64,000 nt of DNA from Siphonodentalium dalli (taxonomy: Eukaryota; Mollusca; Scaphopoda; Gadilida; Siphonodentaliidae): positions 267,707,426 to 267,771,425 of the forward strand of contig CP136063.1 of the NCBI GenBank assembly GCA_032622095.1, written 5' to 3'. The notes under the pieces were generated by a model, which did no database searches, was not told the origin of the DNA, and saw only the letters and a program-made list of their open reading frames with translations. This document shows positions 49,490 to 61,900 of the stretch, one piece after another. Positions within the stretch are counted from its first letter, which is position 1; each line of letters starts with the position of its first letter. Position numbers and translations under genes: made by a program.

Positions 49490-50260
49490 CGGAATCGCAG
49501 TTGAGAGTTCATTTTTCTCATTTATTAACGCTTCCGGTCACCCAGGGGATGGACGTCGCTGCGAAATCTTCTCGCTAATCCTTTGAGTGGCCGTTGTTTT
49601 TTTTATTGGACTTGGCTGACCATGGATTTAATCCCCAGCCAAGTTCACAGCGTGCTGAAAAGCTTCCAGTCCATTGTGTTGGCTGGTCTCTCCATGCTAA
49701 TACGGGCAGACTGGATGTGTTTTGGAAGATCCAGGACACTCCGGTAAAACACTCTACCGGCCGTGGCCTGGATGGACCGACCGGACTTCACTGGTTCGGG
49801 GCTACGAAGATCACATGGAAGAGGGAGAAGACCCAATCAAGACGCCGCACAGACGCCATCAGGAGGGCCAGGTGGAAACAGGTGAGAACTGAGAGACGCC
49901 CAGCTGGAGTCCCCACCCGCTCCATCACAGACGGATGCCTACACCGTCCCGAAGACACCGACGTATACAGAACCGCGGTGTCTTCACCATGCAGAGAAAG
50001 AGACGAACCGGGGGTGGCAGCTACATCATCACAGGACACCAGATGAGAAGAAGTCACGTCAATGAGTAATACATTGATATCCGAAACAAAAGCACTCAGA
50101 GCGGAATGCGAGGCCTGTAAGTCACCACAAGCTTCATCGTCTCCACCATCATCAGCAGAATAACCGCAAAAGAAAAGAAGAAGATGAACTCTAAAATTGT
50201 GTATATCTATGCTGCTTTTTGTTTTACATCTTGTTAAAATAAAAGCTAAACATGAGTGGC
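49490..50260 (+). other. GC-richer transcript-like block, unknown
   Basis: Base composition changes to balanced GC, unlike the neighbours. The plus strand is open for 150 codons (49594-50046), giving a basic peptide with KITWKREKTQSRRR and RRARWKQVRTERR. An AATAAA signal lies near 50238 (GTTAAAATAAAAGC). The frame starts with hydrophobic MFFLLDLADHG but has no recognised domain. It could be the 3' exon of a gene, a processed cDNA or a retroelement fragment. The minus strand is also partly open, so coding is unproven. Confidence 0.3.
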
Positions 50261-50346
50261 TAAGGAGAGAGCATTACGGCCCTATCGAGAATCCCGGGGT
50301 TAGCCCCCCCCAAACTACATTTACGCGTCACCGTTGAGAATGTGTT

Positions 50347-50549
50347 TAGCACGACACACAACGCATGCCCTGGCCGACATCGAACATGCCATGGAAATTG
50401 GTTTGCTTTACCAATAATCGGGGAATTATTGCAACAACGGGATAGTTAGAGCACAATCCCGTCGTTAAAATTGTTCCCCGATTTTTGGTAAAGCATGCCA
50501 ATTTCCAAAGGGTGTTCAATGTCGGGTAGAGCACGGGTTGTGTGTCGCG
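50347..50549. repeat. 200-bp imperfect palindrome
   Basis: The left arm has CACACAAC, GACATCGAACATGCC, GGAAATTGGTTTGCTTTACC and AATCGGGGAA. The right arm has the mirrored TTCCCCGATT, GGTAAAGCATGCCAATTTCC, GTGTTCAATGTC and GTTGTGTG. The arms are about 95 bp with scattered mismatches and small indels, and meet near AACAACGGGA/TCCCGTCGTT. This is probably a palindromic MITE. Confidence 0.7.
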
Positions 50550-50639
50550 GTCAACCCACAGAGCGGCACACACATTTTCTGCTTCTATCCACAGGACCAG
50601 ACAGAGAACCAACCGCAGCTCAGATTGGTCCCCTCCCCA

Positions 50640-51060
50640 GTACAACATTTAGAAACAAGTTTGGTTCCATTTGGAATTTGGTTCCTTATTTTGGTTCGTT
50701 GTGAAGAACCAATAATGTATGGTCGATTCTTCATTTGGTTCCTCACGAATAACCAAAACGTGTATGTTGGGTTCTTCGTCCTTCTATCTCGGAACCAAAA
50801 TTAAGTGTCAAAACCAAAATGGTTCCAAATACGGGACACAATTTGACACAATTCTTGAATTTTGGTTCTGAAATTTGTGAATCATTTGTTTCTATTTTGA
50901 TTCTCTACCAAGAACCAAAATTTAGTGTTCAGAACCCAAACACGGGACACACTTGCTGAACAATTTGGTCCCAAATGGTCCTCGCGACAGAACCATGCGT
51001 TCTATAAATTGGTTCCAAATACGGACAAGGTGAAGAATGGATGGAGAACAATTTGATTCC
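50640..51060. repeat. GGTTCC/GGAACC-rich tract
   Basis: The motif TTTGGTTCC, its relative TTGGTTC and their reverses GGAACCAAA and GAACCAAAA occur well over a dozen times in both orientations in about 400 bp. Spacing is irregular, so this is not a simple tandem repeat. The phrase CAAATACGGGACACAATTTG appears in variants (ACACGGGACACA, CAAATACGGACAAGG). An old array of short inverted units is likely. Confidence 0.55.
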
Positions 51061-51613
51061 AATTATTTCTTAGAGTGTTTTGGGATATTTCTAACAAATG
51101 ATGAGGTTCGAACGAGTCATGTCCGTTTAACTATACATGCAAAATAAATGAAAACCCGCACAGCTATATATGCAAGAGGAACTTATATTTCTGCGCGGGT
51201 GGTAATATATAATCATTTATTTAAAAAAAAATTTTATTGAAAGATGATTTTACATACATAACGAATGGTTATACGTGTTAGATACATAAAGAACATTCGC
51301 CTGACACATACATTCAATCATACACTCCTAATTCACACGCTCACGCTTGCACATCAAAAGGCTCTAAACAGGCGATCGGACAATATTTTATTTTATTGTA
51401 ATTGAAATCATGATTTGAAATTTCAATTCATTATATAGATGTTATTTTTATTTTTGTTTCGGTTTATCACGATACTCAACTGAAGAGTGACTCTAATTTT
51501 TATAATTGAAGTGAGTAAAAGGTAGAACGGAAATATAATTCTTAAGGGAAAATGCGCGATTCTGATGAGTATCATGAATTGTATGCCTTTTGTTTATTTA
51601 TAGCGTTTTCTCT

Positions 51614-51737
51614 TACAGTAATGCCCAAAGTAATTGACCATTTAACCACAGCAGAATTATGGGTAATTTTTCCGGATTTGGTCGGAAATATGGCTTATTG
51701 CCATTCATCGGAAATTACTTTGGATTTTTTTACTGTA
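51614..51737 (+). mobile_element. CAGTAATG MITE, deleted copy
   Basis: It starts TACAGTAATGCCC and ends TTTACTGTA. It shares AACCACAGCAGAATTATGGG, TAATTTTTC and GGAAATATGGCTT with 10410-10580 in the same order. Most of the right arm (the second TTACCCATTATTCTGCTGTG) is missing. The ends still pair, AAAGTAATT against AATTACTTT. Confidence 0.65.
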
Positions 51738-54160
51738 GATACCAGTTTATTCTGAAATTCTGTAATCTTCATATGTGGGTGGTAATATTGACCACCTTAG
51801 CACCACCTTAATATATATACAGGATCTATATACCCGGTGTCTAATTACACATCTCCATTATACCATCCATGCATTATCGGGTCAGGTTCTTACTGCGGTA
51901 TGATGAACTGATATTAGTTGACTGGGAACCAAAGCGATAGACACATCGACAATAGCGCTGAATGTTTACGATCGTAAGAGCCTGCATTCATCTTGAACAT
52001 AATATTCACATTTATTGCTTTGTCGCTACTCGAACTTCGCTATCAGAAACAACTTTATGTGTTCACCTAATTCAATAAATCTTGTATAGTAATAGCTGTC
52101 GACCCCCCCCCCCCCCCCCATAATTGTAGTACAATATTATACTCTACCACATCGGACAGTTTTATACACAATCACGGTATGCATGCACCATGATCCCTGC
52201 TATTTGTAAAACCAACATTAAAATAATAAACTTGTTATTATTATTGAGTGCATGGGAAACGACAAAATATAAGTGTTTAAAAAAAATTGCACCAGCCACA
52301 CCACTGATGTTGGTACAGGACCTTTAGGCACCTGGATTTCAGCAAGTGTAAATATGATAATAATAATAGATAATAATAATTTATTTTATATAACCACAGA
52401 ACCACAGCCGTGCTCTAATCGGTTTACAAAATGAATGTTGGTAAAAGATGAGTAATACAATTATGTATATACAAGCAGGGACGCCGGCGAAGGAGGGCAT
52501 GCGGAGCCAGGGAAGTCCAGTGGATACCCGAAAAGTGCCCTCCTGACTGGTTTGCCCCTTGCCCTTTGGTGCTTCCGGCGTCCCTGTATAGAAGTAATAT
52601 AAAACAGTTACATAAAAGTGTAAAACCATTACTTAAAACACATATGGCAACAAGAAAAACAGTTTTGACTATGCAGACGTGAGAATTGATAGAATCAGTG
52701 ACAATATTGGGGGATAAGTATGAAAACGGTATTCGTGAGAGGATTAAATCAGCCGTATTCTATGGGAGGCCATTTTCACATGCATTCCTTATTTGCACTT
52801 AAGCACAAATCATTTGCACTAACACTAAATCAGTTGCGATTAAGCGCAATTCAATTATTATCTGCGAAGATTTCCCTATTTACTTTAAGTGTAAAGGATA
52901 TAGGATATTTTTAGGATAGTATATTTTAGTTCAATATACACATATTAATATACAGTACATTTTACAAATATTACATTGTATATTCGAGGGGGTGGCATGT
53001 TAGGCTAGACTGTCTTCCTGCCACCCCAAATGATATGTGGTTAAGCGCAAATAAGACACGAGGTGATATATGTGAGGCATATATTTGCGGAATAATCTCG
53101 GCAAGAATGTACAATATAATGTTTTACTTAAATATTCCATAGTTGTAAATTTTTCGTATACACGTGTAACACAAGAGAGGAAAGATGACGCAATTGGGAA
53201 CTCGTATAGCTAGACAACCCTTTTCCCGAATGAAGACACACAGCAACACCACCTTTTGTACCTTCAAATTTAAAGCTGTAATAATATATTCATATACGAA
53301 TAGCATAAAGTGCTGCATATTAACTTAATCACTCGTAGTAAACAAAACAGACAGGACTGTCAACTACAATATTTATAAATCAGGAGTGGCTTCGGGCGGG
53401 GGTCAGACTCAGGGTGCTGCATGAACCCCCTCCCTCGTCGAGGAAATATGCAATGGTCAATCCGGTAGCTTCCGGGATATTTTAGCTCCCATGTCGGGGA
53501 TCATAGCCCCTGCGTTGGGGAAACCATCGCACGAACGGCCTTCATCCGAGTCACCGGCTCTCTGCATGTTCAGAGCTTGACTCACTGTGGCCAAACATAG
53601 GCGCAATGATTGGATTGTCCGCGGACATATATTACACGTTCTGTATTACCCATGTAAAACGCCAAAATACACGATATTTACAGATATTACATGAATGTGT
53701 GTATCCACCCAAAGGGTTTTGAAACCAAACAACACAACTGAACATGCAGTATACTGTTTTAATATTGTCAAATGTTCTTCCCAGTTCGTGACAAAAAAAC
53801 AAAGCAAAAAAACAAAATATTATTACCCCCGAATCTTAGATCTTGTCATGAAACATTTATGAAGATCTGACGGGGACTTTATAACATCGAAACAATAACA
53901 CGGGTAATATATTTCTTAGTGAAATTAATTTTTCAAAATGTATCAATTTCTAACTATCTATTTGAAGGAAAAAGATCATTTATCCCGTATAACTAATGCA
54001 TTCGATAGTAATTAATACGACATGTTTATCCTCACAATATGAGAGATATATATGTTCTAATTATGTAAAACAAAAAAGTAGTTTTAAAAAAGAGAATATG
54101 TTATGAGCCGGTCATTTGAGAGTTTGAAGGAATTATTTGCAAAAACAGTCATTTTTTTTA
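51738..54160. other. AT-rich stretch with minor repeats, no gene
   Basis: A 17-bp poly(C) run lies at 52103-52119 and an ATA/TAA microsatellite near 52350-52385. A two-step hairpin spans 52476-52586 (CAGGGACGCCGG against CCGGCGTCCCTG, inner AGGAGGGCA against TGCCCTCCT). Three related phrases of about 20 bp occur near 52790-52860 (TTTGCACTTAAGCACAAATC and variants). The microsatellite plus the following GGTTTACAAAATG phrase could be a SINE-like remnant. No frame has a recognised domain. Confidence 0.45.
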
Positions 54161-54527
54161 CCCTGTGCCAATGCATTCTCTTATATATGCGAGTCGACCA
54201 TAGGTCGCCTCGCATATATAAGAGAATGCATTGGCCTAACAATTTTTTACAATTTTAATAATTTTTTCTTGTTTTCTTTAACAATTTTATAATTTCACCC
54301 ATACAGAGCCCCAGACAAACATGAGCAGACGACACTCTTCTAGATGCTTCTATATTTGTGTGGGGCTCCCTGCAGGGTAATGGATGTTTTTATTTTATGT
54401 CCTAAAAATTGTAAGAAACATTTATTTTAAAAAAATGATAAAAAATTGTTAGGCCAATGCATGCTCTTATATATGCGAGGCGACCTATGGTCGACTCGCA
54501 TATATAAGAGAATGCATTGGCACAGGG
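54161..54527 (+). mobile_element. Solo inner hairpin element, full length
   Basis: This 367-bp element starts CCCTGTGCCAATGC and ends with its reverse complement, flanked by TA on both sides. It carries both 69-nt palindromes and the GAGCCCCA..TGGGGCTC core but lacks the outer TGTGACCCGCC repeats. It shows that the inner unit exists independently of the composite. One hairpin arm has CATGCTCTT instead of CATTCTCTT. Confidence 0.85.
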
Positions 54528-55906
54528 TAAGCTTAGGAATCCAACTATAGTGTCTACAATATGTCTACTATCCGAAATCACGACTGTATGGGAAAAAATA
54601 AATCAAACAGTTTTCATTGCATATTTTTGATTTTTCGTAACATTTTCAGAACTATTTGGGGGGGGGGGGGGGACCTCACTATAAAACAACATAATGTCAG
54701 AAACGATGAATCTGTATTGAGTGGTTATGTCTGTCAGGTTCAGATTCAGTGTATTCTAAAAATCGATATGTGGATATTGCAGAAACATTATTTATGACAT
54801 CAAGATATTCAAATATGACATATAATAACAATAAATTTCACATGAGGAATACATGAGAGCATTATTAGATATTTGGTAAGTTTCCGTTCGGGTGATGATT
54901 TCAGGTACTATGTGCGGGCACTTTGTAGTCAGGGATGTATATAGGTCTTTTAGAAAATAGGGGTGGGTTCATGTAATATCAGTGTTAAGCCTCAAGCAGA
55001 CTTGCCGAATATATCCTGGACTTTCCTTACGAAAGTTGACAGATTCCTAATATTGTCTTTCTATTTCTAGTCTTAAAGAGTTCTGAGAGTTTGTGTGCAT
55101 TCGGTCTTCTATATAAATATGGTTTCAAATAGGTCGATCTGAGTTCATTTAATTCTGTACACTCCAGGTTATCACACACGTGGTTAAATCATATTTATGT
55201 TTTATGTTGTTTTGGTCCTCCTCAAAAAGTCTTGTATTTTTTAGTCACTTTTTTTGTAATACATAATTTGAACTTATCTTTCATATTGTGAGGGTCAATT
55301 ACACAGTTATATTACTTTAAAAAGTAACTATGGACAATATGATCTCTGTGTCGTAATCAGAGTAGATATTAATGGCGTGCTCTACAAGAATCTATGCAAA
55401 TATAGGTCAGGGAATAGTTATCCCTGATAAAATTGCAAATCATAATAAAGCACATACTACCGTCAATTAATGGCTACTACACATAGTACTGCAAAGGTTC
55501 CTATAGCATATAACTTACACATGCAAGGGTTTTATAGCACTGACCCAGGTGAGAATCACTATCGATCCAACACCCGCGATATAATGCGGCCGGAAACTTC
55601 TTAAATACGGCAACGGAGGTTCCGACCACTAACTCGAGCAATAATTCCCAGGAAGGTAATAATTCATTGACATTTGACATATATCTAATTATTCAATCGA
55701 CAAACCAATCACTTAACGCTTTATTTTTACAGATGTTGATGCCATCAGTCATCCGGATTGTGTATGTACGTTCCATAATTGACTGACATGTTGCATATTT
55801 ACTTTGCATATTTGCACTGAATCAATTTGTGGATAAGAGAATAAGGGTTTTTTGTCCTGTCTGAAACCATTTGGCCAGGTTCGCCATCTCCATGGGAATA
55901 GCAGAA
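54528..55906. other. AT-rich stretch before the 23-bp satellite
   Basis: A 15-bp poly(G) run lies at 54658-54672. No gene, RNA or repeat shared with the rest of the window is seen. The satellite begins abruptly after GGGAATAGCAGAA. Confidence 0.45.
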
Positions 55907-58900
55907 ATGCTACACCACAGTGTCTATTCATGCTACACCACAGTGTCCATTCATGCTACACCACAGTGTCTCTTCATGCTACACCACAGTGTCTCTTCAT
56001 GCTACACCACAGTGTCTCTTCATGCTACACCACAGTGTCTATTCATGCAACACCACATTGTCTATTCATGCTATACCACAGTGTCTATTCATGCTACACC
56101 ATAGTGTCTATTCATGTTACACCACAGTGTCTATTCATGCTACACCACAGCGTCAATTCATGCTACACCACAGTGTCTATTCATGCTACACCATAGTGTC
56201 TATTCATGCTACACCATAGTGTATATTCATGCTACACCACAGTGTCTATTCATGCTACACCACAGTGTCTATTCATGCTACACCACAGTGTCTATTCATG
56301 CTACACCACAGTGTCTATTCATGCTACACCACAGTGTCTATTCGTGCTACACCATAGTGTCTCTTCATGCTACACCACAGTGTCTATTCATGCTACACCA
56401 CAGTGTCTATTTATGCTACACCACAGTGTCTATTCATGCTACACCATAGTGTCTATTCAATCTACACCACAGTTTCTATTCGTGCTACACCACAGTGTCT
56501 ATTCATGCAACACCACAGTGTCTATTCATGCTACACCACAGTGTCTAATCATGCTACACCACAGTGTCTATTCGTGCTACACCACAGTGTCTATTCGTGC
56601 TACACCACAGTGTCTATTCATGCAACACCACAGTGTCTATTCATGCTACACCACAGTGTCTATTCATGCTACACCACAGTGTCTATTCGTGCTACACCAC
56701 AGTGTCTATTCATGCTACACCACAGTGTCTATTCATGCTACACCACAGTGTCTATTCATGCTACACCACAGTGTCTATTCATGCTACACCACAGTGTCTA
56801 TTCGTGCTACACCACAGTGTCTATTCATGCTACACCACATTGTCTATTCATGCTACACCACAGTGTCTATTCATGCTACACCACAGTGTCTATTCATGCT
56901 ACACCACAGTGTCTATTAATGCTACACCACAGTGTCTATTCATGCTACACCACGGTGTCTATTCATGCAACACCACATTGTCTATTATTGCTACACCACA
57001 GTGTCTATTCATGCTACACCACAGTGTCTATTCATGCAACACCACATTGTCTATTAATGCTACACCACATTGTCTATTCATGCTACACCACATTGTCTAT
57101 TTATGCAACACCGCAGTGTCTATTCATGCTACACCATAGTGTCTATTCATGCTACACCATAGTGTCTATTCATGTTACACCACAGTGTCTCTTCATGCTA
57201 CACCACAGTGTCTATTCGTGCTACACCACAGTGTCTATTCATGCAACACCACAGTGTCTATTCATGCTACACCACAGTGTCTATTCATGCTACACCACAG
57301 TGTCTATTCGTGCTACACCACAGTGTCTATTCGTGCTACACCACAGTGTATATTCATGCAACACCACAGTGTCTATTAATGCTACACCACAGTGTCTATT
57401 CATGCTACACCACAGTGTCTATTCGTGCTACACCACAGTGTCTATTCATGCTACACCACAGTGTCTATTCATGCTACACCACAGTGTCTATTCATGCTAC
57501 ACCACAGTGTCTATTCATGCTACACCACAGTGTCTATTAATGCTACACCACAGTGTCTATTCATGCTACACCACAGTGTCTATTCGTGCTACACCACAGT
57601 GTCTATTCATGCTACACCACAGTGTCTATTCATGCTACACCACAGTGTCTATTCATGCTACACCACAGTGTCTATTCGTGCTACACCACAGTGTATATTC
57701 ATGCAACACCACAGTGTCTATTAATGCTACACCACAGTGTCTATTCATGCTACACCACAGTGTCTATTCGTGCTACACCACAGTGTCTATTCATGCTACA
57801 CCACAGTGTCTATTAATGCTACACCACAGTGTCTATTCATGCTACACCACAGTGTCTATTCGTGCTACACCACAGTGTCTATTCGTGCTACACCACAGTG
57901 TATATTCATGCAACACCACAGTGTCTATTAATGCTACACCACAGTGTCTATTCATGCTACACCACAGTGTCTATTCGTGCTACACCACAGTGTCTATTCA
58001 TGCTACACCACAGTGTCTATTCATGCTACACCACAGTGTCTATTAATGCTACACCACAGTGTCTATTCATGCTACACCACAGTGTCTATTAATGCTACAC
58101 CACAGTGTCTATTCATGCTACACCACAGTGTCTATTCATGCAACACCACATTGTCTATTAATGCTACACCACAGTGTCTATTCATGCTACACCACAGTGT
58201 CTATTCATGCAACACCACATTGTCTATTAATGCTACACCACATTGTCTATTAATGCTACACCACATTGTCTATTCATGCTACACCACATTGTCTATTCGT
58301 GCTACACCACATTGTCTATTCATGCTACACCACAGTGTCTATTCATGCTACACCACATTGTCTCTTCATGCTACACCACAGTGTCTCTTCATGCTACACC
58401 ACAGTGTCTATTCATGCAACACCACATTGTCTATTCATGCTACACCACAGTGTCTATTCATGCTACACCACAGTGTCTATTCATGCAACACCACATTGTC
58501 TATTCATGCTACACCACAGTGTCTATTCATGCTACACCATAGTGTCTATTAATGCTACACCATAGTGTCTATTCATGCTACACCACAGTGTCTATTCATG
58601 CTACACCATAGTGTCTATTCATGCTACACCACAGTGTCTATTCATGCTACACCACAGTGTCTATTCATGCTACACCACAGTGTCTATTAATGCTACACCA
58701 CCGTGTCTATTCATGCTACACCACAGTGTCTCTTCATGCTACACCACATTGTCTATTCATGATACACCACAGTGTCTCTTCATGCAACACCACAGTGTCT
58801 ATTCATGCTACACCACAGTGTCTATTCATGCTACACCACAGTGTCTATTCATGCTACACCACAGTGTCTATTCATGCTACACCACATTGTCTATTCATGC

Positions 58901-61900
58901 TACACCACAGTGTCTATTCATGCTACACCACAGTGTCTATTCGTGCTACACCATAGTGTCTATTCATGATACACCATAGTGTCTATTCATGCTACACCAC
59001 AGTGTCTATTCATGCTACACCACAGTGTCTATTCATGCTACACCATAGTGTCTATTCGTGCTACAACACAGTGTCTATTCATGCTACACCACAGTGTCTA
59101 TTCATGCTACACCACAGTGTCTATTCATGATACACCACCATGTCTATTCATGCTACACCACAGTGTCTATTCATGCTACACCACAGTGTCTATTCATGCT
59201 ACACCACAGTGTCTATTCGTGCTACACCACAGTGTCTATTCGTGCTACACCACAGTGTCTCTTCGTGCTACACCACAGTGTCTCTTCATGCAACACCACA
59301 GTGTCTAATCATGCTACACCACATTGTCTATTCATGATACACCTCCATGTCTATTAATGCTACACCACAGTGTCTATTCATGCTACACCACAGTGTCTAA
59401 TCATGCTACACCACATTGTCTATTCATGATACACCTCCATGTCTATTAATGCTACACCACAGTGTCTATTCATGCTACACCACAGTGTCTATTCCTGCCA
59501 CACCACAGTGTCTATTCATGCTACACCACAGTGTCTATTCATGCTACATTACAGTGTCTAATCATGCTACACCACATTGTCTATTCATGATACACCTCCA
59601 TGTCTATTAATGCTACACCACAGTGTCTATTCATGCTACACCACATTGTATATTCATGCAACACCATAGTGTCTATTCATGCTACACCACAGTGTCTATT
59701 CATGCAACACCACATTGTCTATTCATGCTACTCCACAGTGTCTATTCATGCTACACCACAGTGTCTATTCATGCTACACCACAGTGTCTATTAATGCTAC
59801 ACCACAGTGTCTATTCATGCAACACCACATTGTCTATTCATGCTACACCACAGTGTCTCTTCATGCTACACCACAGTGTCTATTCATGCTACACCATAGT
59901 GTCTCTTTATGCTACACCACAGTGTCTATTCATGCTACACCACAGTGTCTATTCATGCTACACCACATTGTATATTCATGCAACACCATAGTGTCTATTC
60001 ATGCTACACCACAGTGTCTATTCATGCAACACCACATTGTCTATTCATGCTACACCACAGTGTCTATTCATGCTACACCACAGTGTCTATTCATGCTACA
60101 CCACATTGTATATTCATGCAACACCATAGTGTCTATTCGTGCTACACCACAGTGTCTATTCATGCTACACCACAGTGTCTATTCATGCTACACCACAGTG
60201 TCTATTCATGCTACACCACAGTGTCTATTCATGCTACACCACAGTGTCTATTCATGCTACACCACAGTGTCTCTTCATGCTACACCACAGTGTCTATTCA
60301 TGCTACACCACAGTGTCTATTCATGCTACACCACAGTGTCTCTTCATGCTACACCACAGTGTCTCTTCATGCTACACCATAGTGTCTCTTTATGCTACAC
60401 CACAGTGTCTATTCATGCTACACCACAGTGTCTATTCATGCTACACCATAGTGTCTCTTCATGCTACACCACAGTGTCTATTCATGCTACACCACAGTGT
60501 CTATTCATGCTACACCACAGTGTCTATTCATGCTACACCACAGTGTCTCTTCATGCTACACCACAGTGTCTATTATTGCTACACCACAGTGTCTATTCAT
60601 GCTACACCACAGTGTCTATTCATGCTACACCACAGTGTCTATTCATGCAACACCACAGTGTCTATTCATGCTACATCACAGTGTCTCTTCATGCTACACC
60701 ACAGTGTCTCTTCATGCTACACCACAGTGTCTATTCATGCTACACCACAGTGTCTCTTCATGCTACACCACAGTGTCTATTCGTGCTACACCACAGTGTC
60801 TCTTCATGCTACACCACAGTGTCTATTCATGCTACACCACAGTGTCTCTTCATGCTACACCACAGTGTCTATTCGTGCTACACCACAGTGTCTCTTCATG
60901 CTACACCACAGTGTCTATTCATGCTACACCACAGTGTCTATTCATGCTACACCATAGTGTCTCTTCATGCTACACCACAGTGTCTCTTCATGCTACACCA
61001 CAGTGTCTATTCATGCTACACCACAGTGTCTCTTCATGCTACACCACAGTGTCTCTTCATGCTACACCACAGTGTCTCTTCATGCTACACCACAGTGTCT
61101 ATTCATGCTACACCATAGTGTCTCTTCATGCTACACCACAGTGTCTCTTCATGCTACACCACAGTGTCTATTCATGCTACACCACAGTTTCTATTCATGC
61201 TACACCATAGTGTCTCTTCATGCTACACCACAGTGTCTCTTCATGCTACACCACAGTGTCTCTTCATGCTACACCACAGTGTCTATTCATGCTACACCAC
61301 AGTGTCTATTCATGCTACACCACAGTGTCTATTCATGCTACACCACATTGTCTCTTCATGCTACACCACAGTGTCTCTTCATGCTACACCACATTGTATA
61401 TTCATGCTACACAACAGTGTCTATTCATGCTACACCACAGTGTCTCTTCATGCTACACCACAGTGTCTCTTCATGCTACACCACAGTGTCTATTCATGCT
61501 ACACCATAGTGTCTATTCATGCTACACCACAGTGTCTATTAATGCTACACCACAGTGTCTCTTCATGCTACACCACAGTGTCTATTCATGCTACACCACA
61601 GTGTCTATTCATGCTACACCACAGTGTCTATTCATGCTACACCATAGTGTATATTCATGCTACACCACAGTGTCTATTCATGCTACACCACATTGTCTAT
61701 TCATGCTACACCACAGTGTCTATGCATGCTATACCACAGTGTCTCTTCATGCAACACCACAGTGTCTATTCGTGCTACACCATATTGTCTATTCATGCTA
61801 CACCACAGTGTCTCTTCATGCTACACCATAGTGTCTATTCATGCTACACCACAGTGTCTCTTCATGCAACACCACAGTGTCTCTTCATGCAACACCACAG

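Noticed and set aside
52381-52629. 82-codon minus-strand frame with hydrophobic segments
   Set aside because: It runs through a hairpin (52476-52586) and a microsatellite edge. Hydrophobicity comes from AT-rich codons.
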